This document shows positions 1 through 6,500 of a DNA stretch of 11,030 nucleotides, one piece after another (position 1 is the stretch's first letter; every line of letters begins with the position of its first letter). The notes beneath the pieces were generated by a model. The model was not told the DNA's origin and did no database searches. It saw nothing but the letters and a program-made list of their open reading frames with translations. The position numbers were made by a program, and so were the translations under genes. Source of the stretch: Pseudomonadota bacterium (GTDB lineage Bacteria; Myxococcota; Polyangia; Polyangiales; Polyangiaceae); contig JAEZYO010001024.1 in the NCBI GenBank assembly GCA_023419055.1, positions 1 to 11,030 of the forward strand, read 5' to 3'.

Positions 1-223
1 GCAAGAGGCTGATGAGGCGCGCCTCTGCTTCGACGTGAGAAACGAGCTCGTTCAGGTCGGGCAGCAGCGTGGCAAGGCGAAGCGGCGACGGATCGCGTGC
101 GTAGACGGCGTCGCACGTCGCCTGAAAGCGCTGGGCGATTCGCAGCCCGCTGCGCAGGGCGCCGAGAGCAGGACGCGTCACGTCCACGGCGCACAGGACA
201 TGTCGGATCGAAGATAGTGTCAT
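1..223 (-). CDS. Universal stress protein (UspA family), N-terminal part, runs off left edge
   Basis: Reading leftward from the ATG at 223-221, the frame stays open to the window edge (74 codons). The product begins MTLSSIRHVLCAVDVTRPAL, matching the usual Usp opening: a short beta strand ending in 'hhCAVD', then Ser/Thr/Pro and a long helix (here 'ALGALRSGLRIAQRFQA') and a second strand ('CDAVYARD'). Family members bind ATP or act in stress responses, usually as about 140-300-residue cytoplasmic proteins; the C-terminal nucleotide-binding motif lies outside the window. The start is supported by a GGAGGGG ribosome-binding site four bases after which, TAA of the upstream ORF, falls within the same short stretch, so the two genes are probably one operon. 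Family assignment rests on N-terminal pattern only; a Usp tandem protein is equally possible. Confidence 0.62.
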   Translation of the reverse strand, partial: MTLSSIRHVLCAVDVTRPALGALRSGLRIAQRFQATCDAVYARDPSPLRLATLLPDLNELVSHVEAEARLISLL

Positions 224-227
224 CGCG

Positions 228-452
228 TTACCCCTCCGCGGGCGGGGCCGGCTCTTGCTCGACTTTACCAACCAGCGTGCGGAAAGGCGTCCGTTGGGGC
301 TCGAGGACGTCCCACTCTGTTCGATCCATTGAAGGACTCTCCAGAAGCCCCGCAAACCCCTCGGGCGAGGCTCGCTGACTCTCGAATCGTAACCGCCGCT
401 CGTACCCGAAGCGCCCGTTCGTATGGAACTGACGCTGGAGCTTACCGCTCAC
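228..452 (-). CDS. Hypothetical small protein upstream of the Usp gene
   Basis: A 74-codon ORF with a GTG start at 452-450 and TAA at 230-228. It ends 4 bases before the Usp start and its last codons carry the Usp ribosome-binding site, so the two are probably co-transcribed. The product is hydrophilic and Arg/Glu-rich, with a Pro-rich tail (EPAPPAEG), no signal peptide, no membrane segment and no cysteines. I recognise no family. Third-position G/C is moderately raised, as expected for a real gene in this genome. The frame is open upstream to a TGA near 528-526, but I see no better start than the GTG. It could also be the remnant of a longer gene. Confidence 0.4.
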   Translation of the reverse strand: MSGKLQRQFHTNGRFGYERRLRFESQRASPEGFAGLLESPSMDRTEWDVLEPQRTPFRTLVGKVEQEPAPPAEG

Positions 453-714
453 CTCGTCGCGCTGAATTGCTACGACGGCGGTACTGACGCTCCGACACCA
501 TAGGCTCTTCGGTGAAGTTGGTCAAGGTTCAGAGCCTCGATGGAGGAGGATCGCACGACCGCTCACAACGTACTTTCGAGCACCAAGTGTGATCAGCGGA
601 AAAGGCGGGAACTCCAGGCGCGATGTGGGCGCCCTCTTCGCTCCATTCTGCCACTCCGCCACGCGCACGGAGCGCGCACCTCGACCGCCTGAAATCGAAC
701 GCACAGACTGATGA
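453..714. other. Intergenic region between divergent Usp operon and GH130 pseudogene
   Basis: About 260 bases between leftward and rightward genes. ORFs here on both strands are short, lack a ribosome-binding site and have no recognisable protein pattern. No tRNA, terminator or clear promoter was found. It presumably carries, or once carried, the divergent promoters. Confidence 0.4.
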
Positions 715-1816
715 ATGGTCGCCTTTCGACTGGAGCGCTTGGGGCTGATCATCGATCCGGAGCCAGGCAATCCTCACGAGGCCGAAGGGATCTTGAATAT
801 TTGTTTCCGCGCCTCGTCGCGCGAGGCAACTACTCGCGCATCGGGATCGCGCGGGTGAAGTTCGACGAACAGGGTGACCCCGCCGGAATCGAGCGCCTCG
901 GCGTCGCGCTCGAGCCCGGGACCGACTACGAGCTTCGCGCGGCGGTTGCGAGGACCCTCGTGTCACCTACGTCGAGAGCCTCTCGCGCTACGTCATGACG
1001 TACACGGCGCTCTCCGAACGCGGCCCTCGCATCGCCGTCGCGACCTCCGAAGATCTCTTCCACTGGGAGCGCCTCGGGCTTGCGGCCTTCATGCCGCACG
1101 GGCAAATCCAGTTTCAAGGCGTCGACAACAAGGACGGCGCAGTCTTTCCGGTGCCGATCCCGAATCCGGCGGGCCAGCCGTCGATCGCGATCCTGCACCG
1201 GCCGCTCTTCCCGGGGACGCGACCCGAGGAAATCGGTGAAAGGCTCTACCCGGAGACGCGCGCCGAAGGGATCGAGCGAGAACCGGTCGACCGAGAGCGC
1301 GAGAGCATCTGGATCTCGTACTGCTCGCTCGGAGACCGCCCTCCCGGGGAGGAAGCGCACCGCTACATCTGCCATTTCGGGAGCCACCATCGCCTGGCGA
1401 GTCCGGTCGCGGATTGGGAGCTCGTGAAGATCGGCACGGGCACGCCGCCGGTACCGACGCGCTTCGGCTGGCTCATCGTGTATCACGGGGTGTGCGAGTT
1501 GCCGGAGCCCACCGGCTCGCACCGCTTTCGCTATTCCGCGGGGGTGATGGTGCTGTCGCGAGAAGAGCCCCACGTGATCCTGTACCGCTCGCCGCAGCCC
1601 GTGCTCTCGCCGACCCATCCGGACGAGCTCGACGGCGCGGTGCCGAACGTGGTCTTTCCGACCGGCATCGACCGTCGCGACGACATCGGCCAGCCCGAGC
1701 GCTTCGACGTGTACTACGGCATGGCCGACGACAGCATCGGCGTCGCCAAAATGATGCTGCCCGATCGTCTGCCCGAGCACGCGCCCGCCGATCGCAATCA
1801 CGCTACCAGGCGTTGA
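715..1816 (+). pseudogene. GH130-type glycoside phosphorylase, frameshifted in two places
   Basis: Three reading frames join into one GH130 protein (glycoside phosphorylases/hydrolases acting on beta-mannosides and related sugars, five-bladed propeller). Frame a, ATG at 715, gives MVAFRLERLGLIIDPEPGNP and continues HEAEGILN to about 802. Frame b, from about 798, gives EYLFPRLVARGNYSRIGIAR and FDEQGDP to about 936. Frame c, from about 939, gives GGCEDPRVTY and continues through FHWERLGL, NKDGAVFPVP, GTGTPPVPTRFGWLIVYHGV, GAVPNVVFPTG and VYYGMADDSIGVA to TGA at 1816. The first break also removes about ten residues between 'ILN' and 'LYLFPR' that homologs normally have. The second, in the GC run near 935-942, is net -1 (or +2). 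All motifs are otherwise well kept, so the lesions look recent. Start: TGA lies directly upstream of ATG 715 in frame; no good ribosome-binding site. The alternative is sequencing error, but a 4.2-kb gene nearby is intact and one lesion is a multi-base loss. Confidence 0.75.
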
Positions 1817-2117
1817 AGAGCTTGACCGCGAGCGCGGTGAGACCTGCGCTCGACGCTCCGATGCCGACGGCGAGGACTGCGAGGTTCCTGCGCCGGTTTC
1901 GTGGCAACCGGAGCGTGAAAAGCCCGGTGACCGCGCCGGCGAGAGCGCCGAGGATCGCGCCGTTGAACATGAAGCCGAGCTCTTCGAGCCCTTGTCCGCC
2001 GCGCCCGAGGAGCCGAGGCCCGAACAACCCCCCGGCGCAGAAGCCGACGACCACCCCACAGGCGACGAAGCTCGCGAAGCAGAGCAGCTCGATCAGGACG
2101 GTAACTACCTTCTTCAT
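1803..2117 (-). CDS. Small integral membrane protein, function unknown
   Basis: A 104-residue product starting MKKVVTVLIELLCFASFVAC. I place three hydrophobic segments at about residues 4-28, 50-70 and 78-98, separated by a Gly/Arg loop (GPRLLGRGGQGLEELG) and a basic cluster (RLPRNRRRN). The basic loop between segments 2 and 3 suggests that side faces the cytoplasm. The frame is open upstream to 2219, but the ATG at 2117-2115 is preferred because it directly precedes a Lys-Lys plus hydrophobic start; the ribosome-binding site is weak (only GAG adjacent). No known family is recognised. It converges with the GH130 pseudogene, overlapping its 3' end by 14 bases, and its 5' side abuts the truncated glycosidase remnant, so it may have arrived with the rearrangement that removed the glycosidase 5' part. 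Confidence 0.6.
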   Translation of the reverse strand: MKKVVTVLIELLCFASFVACGVVVGFCAGGLFGPRLLGRGGQGLEELGFMFNGAILGALAGAVTGLFTLRLPRNRRRNLAVLAVGIGASSAGLTALAVKLFNAW

Positions 2118-2189
2118 CTCGAACGGCCCATCGTGCCAAAAGTAGCAGAAGTCCTGTGAGGTGACGCACACGGTCGAGGACCGAGACGA

Positions 2190-3115
2190 GCTCTGCGCAG
2201 CCGGAAGATCCGCGACCACCGGAGCTCGTTCGGCCTACTGCACAGCGGCTGGAGCTGGGTGCTGGAAGAGCAACGGCGCCGTGGCCATTGGGAGACGTTC
2301 GTGCCCACGGGGCCGGGCGACGTGGGGCGCCTCGACTCGACGATCGTCGGCGCGCTCGCCTATTTTCACCCTGCCGGCTCTATCAGGGCCCCAAGCTCGA
2401 TCGTGGCGTCGACTGGGCGATGCGCCAGACGGTCGAGACCATCTACTCGCATTTCGTCGACGTCGGCTTCCGGCATGAGTCGGCCTGGAACTGCTACGGC
2501 CCTACCTGACGTTGCAGCTCGCTCACTGCTTCCTCTACCTGGGCGACGTCGGGCGCATGGATTCGCTGCTCGCCTGGTCGGTCGGGAACGCGGGCTACGC
2601 CCGGCTCAGTCGCGCCGCGGGTAGCGGCGAGCTCTGGAACGTGGTGCTCGGCGCCTGGAACGAACAGCACGCGTATCCCGTCGCCAAAGACTTCGCCGAG
2701 TTCCCGGGTCGATCCTGGTACATGGGTGACATCCCGCACGGCTGGGCCCGCGCCGAGTTCTTGATGCGCTTGCGAGACATTCTCTTCTTCGAATCGGACG
2801 AAGACGTCGATCCGCACCTCTGGCTCGTTCCCGGAGTGCCGGCGCACTGGTTGGCCGACGGACAATCCATCCTCGTGGACGACGCTCCTACGACCTTCGG
2901 CCGCGCGATCTCGTTTCGTGTGACCCACCTAGCGGCACAAAAGCGCGTAGAAATCGCGTTCACGTCAGCGCCACCCGCTCACGTCCGAGCGATCTATCCG
3001 TGTTCGCTTCGGAAACATCACGAAAGCCACGGCGAACGGAGCTCTCCGCGCGTTCACGGATCGTGAGGTCTACTTGCCCGCGGGCACGACCGAGGCAGAG
3101 GTGAGCTACGCGTGA
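2190..3115 (+). pseudogene. C-terminal remnant of a six-hairpin-type glycoside hydrolase, 5'-truncated and frameshifted
   Basis: Four frame segments join into one (alpha/alpha)6-barrel glycosidase-like C-terminus. Segment 1 (about 2190-2373): HSGWSWVLEEQ, GHWETFVPTGPGDVGRLDST, ALAYFHP. Segment 2 (about 2374-2500): CRLYQGPKLDRGVDWAMRQT, SHFVDVGFRHESAWNCYGP. Segment 3 (about 2500-2990): YLTLQLAHCFLYLGDVGRMD, GSGELWNVVLGAWNEQHAYP, GRSWYMGDIPHGWARAEF, DPHLWLVPGVPAHWLADG. Segment 4 (about 2993-3115): IRVRFGNITKATANG to REVYLPAGTTEAEVSYA and TGA. Third-position G/C follows the frame switches. The acid residues of segments 1-3 (Trp-Glu, Asp, WNEQH) are typical of such enzymes, but I cannot name the GH family or substrate. 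No start codon and no N-terminal half are present: homology fades just upstream of 2190, where the oppositely oriented membrane-protein gene begins. It follows the GH130 pseudogene in the same orientation, so both probably belonged to one carbohydrate operon. Confidence 0.68.
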
Positions 3116-3239
3116 CGGCAAGATGGTTTCGTCCCGCTCGCCGTCCGGGGCGTTAGGGGAGGACGCTTAACCGATGCGCGACGGAGTCAGATGTTTCAGT
3201 GCCCGCTGCGCTGTTCATGTTGTACGAGATGACGATCGA

Positions 3240-3253
3240 TTCATTTGAATGAA
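3240..3253. promoter_or_regulatory. AT-rich palindrome, candidate operator
   Basis: TTCATT-TG-AATGAA: perfect 6-base arms with a 2-base spacer. It stands out in a GC-rich genome and lies about 84 bases upstream of the proposed -35 box. The size and symmetry suit a dimeric helix-turn-helix regulator, but no regulator gene is adjacent and no second copy was seen. Confidence 0.25.
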
Positions 3254-3317
3254 GCAAGGAGGAGGATCGTCTGCTCGTCCGTGCCGGCTGGAACCGATTC
3301 CAAAGTCGGACGAACTC

Positions 3318-3337
3318 ACAACTTGAAAACTAGTTGT
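3318..3337. promoter_or_regulatory. Inverted repeat abutting the proposed -35 box
   Basis: ACAACT and AGTTGT are perfect 6-base arms around an 8-base AT-rich centre. The right arm ends on the first T of the proposed -35 hexamer, a position where a bound regulator could activate or block RNA polymerase. The role is inferred from position only. Confidence 0.25.
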
Positions 3338-3366
3338 TGACCACTCGAGGGGCGATTAATTAGTCT
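3337..3366 (+). promoter_or_regulatory. Putative sigma70-like promoter of the protease gene
   Basis: TTGACC (3337-3342) and TAGTCT (3361-3366) are 18 bases apart, in the most AT-rich part of the upstream region. TTGACC matches the consensus -35 at five of six positions; TAGTCT keeps the key T, A and final T. Transcription would start near 3373, giving a leader of roughly 130 bases. Confidence 0.33.
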
Positions 3367-3414
3367 GGCGGAGTTTTTGGTGGCTGTGAGGCTGCGTGGG
3401 CCGCACGAGGGTTG

Positions 3415-3430
3415 GCTCGGCTTGCCGAGC
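3415..3430 (+). other. Hairpin in the 5' leader of the protease mRNA
   Basis: GCTCGG-CTTG-CCGAGC forms a perfect 6-bp stem closed by a CUUG tetraloop in RNA. It lies about 75 bases before the start codon and has no U-run, so it is more likely a stability or folding element than a terminator. Confidence 0.3.
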
Positions 3431-3504
3431 TGATTGCTGTTCGCGCAGTTCTTGCGTTGCTCGCGGGTGGAAGGCCCACGAGCTTGACTGTGGAGGCGGT
3501 AGGG

Positions 3505-6500
3505 ATGCGAGGGATAATCAAGAGCACGGGTCTGCTGGGCTCGTTGGGCGTTGCTTTGATGGGCGCGCTCTCGGGCTGCGGCGCAGGTAGTGACGAGCCG
3601 GGCGCGGGGAACGGACCCGCGGCCGTCGACGACAGCGTGACGAGCGGCGCCGTTCAGGCGCTGCGCGACGCGTTTCCGAAAGCGAGGCTTTCGGCGGTCG
3701 GCAACACGATCGAGCGCGTGTACGGTAGCGAGCTCTCGACTGGAGCAACGCCGGAAGCCGCGGTCGAGCGCTTCTTGGCCGACCATGCGAGCGCCTTCGG
3801 CGCCGACAGCGCGGACTTGAAGCCGGCGCTGCCGGTGGACGGTCGGTCGATCCCGGCTACATCGGCGGGGCCGCTCGGCCTCATGTTCGACAAGGCGACC
3901 GGAAAGTATCGCTACTACCTGTTCCGCTACGGGCACGAGCGAGCCGGCCTACGCGTCCACAAGAGCGCGCTTTTGGCGCTCGTGAGGAACGACGGCAAGG
4001 ACCATCCGGTAGTCTGGGCTTCCTCCTCCCTGAGAGGGCTCGGCAAGTTCGCGCCGCAAACGCTTTCGACCCCTCCGGTCGTCAATCAAGCCAAGGCGCT
4101 CCGCGCGCTCGGCAGCAAGGTCGATTTCGCGGGGCGGCCGGTCGCTGCACCGGCCACCTTTACCAGCGTGGAGGCGCCGCAGCAGGTGATCTTCGCCGGT
4201 AACGGGGCGCGCACGCTCAATCCGCGTCTCGCGGTAGAGTTCGTCGCCGAGAGCGCGAGCCCACCCGGGCGCTGGCGCTTCACCGCAGACGCGAACACCG
4301 GCGACATCCTCGACATCGAAGACTTGGTCGTCTTCGAGGCGGTCGGCGGCACGGTCGCTGGCAACGTGACCGAAGGCGCCAAGGCCATGGACTGCGCGAA
4401 CGAGGTTCCCACCTCGTTCCCGTACGCCGAGCTCGGCATCGTGGGCGGCGCTTCCGCTTTCGCGGACACTACCGGCGCGTTCCTGGTTCAAAACCCCGGC
4501 ACCGATCCGGTGACCTTGAGCTCGCTCATCGGCGGCGAGTTCTTCGACGTCACCGACATCACCGGAACCAATGAGCAGCTCCAGGCCACCGTCGTACCGC
4601 CCGGCCCGGTGAGCCTGCTCCACAACGCGGCCAACGAGTCGGACCTCGTGCGCGCCGAGGTCAACGGTTACGTCCACAGCAACATCGTTCGCGATTTCTT
4701 GCTGAGCTACGTGCCGAACTACCCGACCATTTCGACCCAGACGAACTTCCCGGTGAACGTGAACCGGACCGACGTCTACTGTCCGGGCAACGCCTGGTAC
4801 GACTACTCGTCGATCAATTTCTGCGTCGGGAGCTCGGCCTACTCGAATACGTCGTTCGCCAGCATCAATCACCACGAATACGGCCACCACATCGTCACGA
4901 GCGGTGGCAGCGGTCAGGGTGAGTACGGCGAGGGTATGGCGGACGTCGTCGCGATGCTGGTCGCGGAAGACCCGGGTCTCGGGTACGGCTTCTTCCTCAA
5001 CCAGTGCTCGAGCCCGCTGCGCAACGCGGACAACAACTGCCAGTATTCGGCGGCGAGCTGCTCCACGTGCGGCAGTGAGGCGCACGACTGCGGCAACCTC
5101 ATCTCGGGCACGATCTGGGACATGCGCCTCGCGTTCCAGGCCGCGTACCCGGACACCTACGTGGACCTCGTGAACCAGCTCGTTCTGAGCTCGATTCCGA
5201 TGCACACGGGCACGGCGATCGACGGATCGATCGCCATCGACCTGCTGACGCTCGACGACGACGACAGCAACCTCGACAACGGCACCCCGCACTACACGCA
5301 GATCTGCGCGGGGTTCACCGCTCACGGCATGACGTGCCCGCCCATCCTCGAAGGTCTGGGCTTGAGCGGGTCGGATCTGGACGCCGAGGGCCCGACCGGT
5401 GGTCCGTTCTCGCCCGAGAGCGTGACGTACACCGTCAAGAACCTCGGTCCCGATCCCGTCGTCGACTACACGGTGAGCATCGTCGGCGGCACTCCCTGGT
5501 TGGACGTGCTGAACGGGAGCGGGCAGCTCGAGCTCGGTGAGGAGGCGCAGGTCACGGTCGCGATCGACCAGGCGGAAGCTGCTCTCCTTCCGAACGGCGT
5601 GCACCAGGCCACGGTTCAGTTCACGAACGTGACCGACGGCACGGGCAACGCCACCCGGCCGGTCGAGCTCGAGGTCGGCGTACCGAACGCGATCTACGTG
5701 GAGGACTTCGAGGAAGGGCAGGGCGGCTACACGGTCGACCCCGGCTCGAGCAACCTGTGGCATCGCACGGCGAGCTGCGCCTCGACTCAGCCGGGTCACA
5801 CGTCACCGAACAGCCTGTTCTTCGGGTTGGACTCGAGCTGCACGTACAACACCGGCGGCGTCTCGAGCGGCACCGTCACGTCACCCGCGATCGTCGTGAA
5901 CGACACGTCGCTGGTCAAGCTCCGCTTCTCGTACTTCCTCGGCACGGAGCGCATCGGCAACTACGACGCAGCGGTCGCTCAGGTCTCGGTCAACGGCGGT
6001 GAGTTCGTCACCGTCGCGAGCAACAAGCCCGGGAGCGCGTTGCTCGACGACATGACGGGGCTCTGGCAGCGAGCGGACCTCAACATCACGTCGCTGGTCG
6101 CAGGGCTGAGCTCGGCGACGATTCGGTTGCGCTTCGGCTTCAACACCGTCGACAGCGTGGCCAACGACTACCCCGGCTTCCTGGTGGACGACGTCGAGGT
6201 GCGCGCCTTCTCCGAGGCATGCACGACCAACGCCGAGTGCGATGACGGCGCCTACTGCAACGGCACCGAGCAGTGCACGAACGGCGTCTGCACGGGCGGT
6301 ACTCCGGTGGTTTGCGACGACGGCGTCGCTTGCACCGCGGACAGCTGCAACGAGGCGACCGACTCTTGCGTCTCGACGCCGAACAGCGGCCTTTGCGACG
6401 ACGGTGTGGCTTGCAACGGCACCGAGACCTGCTCGGCCACGGGTTGCCAGGCCGGCACGCCGCTCGACTGCAACGACAACAACGCGTGCACCGCCGACAG

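Larger units (their letters stand above)
3116..3504 (+). other. Regulatory region upstream of the protease gene
   Basis: About 390 bases without a credible gene. The stretch is clearly less GC-rich than its surroundings between about 3230 and 3380. It holds two dyads (3240-3253, 3318-3337), a plausible promoter (3337-3366), a hairpin in the presumed leader (3415-3430) and the ribosome-binding site at 3492-3496. The open frame extends upstream of the protease ATG from a TTG at 3412, but that extension has no signal-peptide character and no ribosome-binding site. Confidence 0.5.

Noticed and set aside
610..700. Minus-strand stretch with GGCGGAGTGGCAGAATGG, reminiscent of a tRNA D-arm
   Set aside because: No matching T-loop, acceptor stem or anticodon arm could be folded around it.
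926..2059. 377-codon open frame on the minus strand
   Set aside because: It is antisense to the GH130 sequence and the membrane-protein region, Arg/Ala/Ser-rich, without motif or start signal: a GC-rich shadow frame.
542..3269. Shared 12-mer GGAGGAGGATCG at 542-553 and 3258-3269
   Set aside because: Flanks do not match; purine-rich, ribosome-binding-site-like words recur by chance.
3271..3333. Possible 20-residue leader peptide after GGAGGAGG, starting at a CTG
   Set aside because: No normal start codon at proper spacing and no sign of an attenuator; the presumed promoter lies downstream of it.
3412..3504. N-terminal extension of the protease from TTG 3412
   Set aside because: No ribosome-binding site, lies over the leader hairpin, and would bury the lipoprotein signal peptide 31 residues inside.
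3949..5799. 616-codon open frame on the minus strand
   Set aside because: Lies antisense to the protease catalytic region. Its product is Val/Arg/Asp-rich with no recognisable domain, as expected from antisense of high-GC coding DNA.
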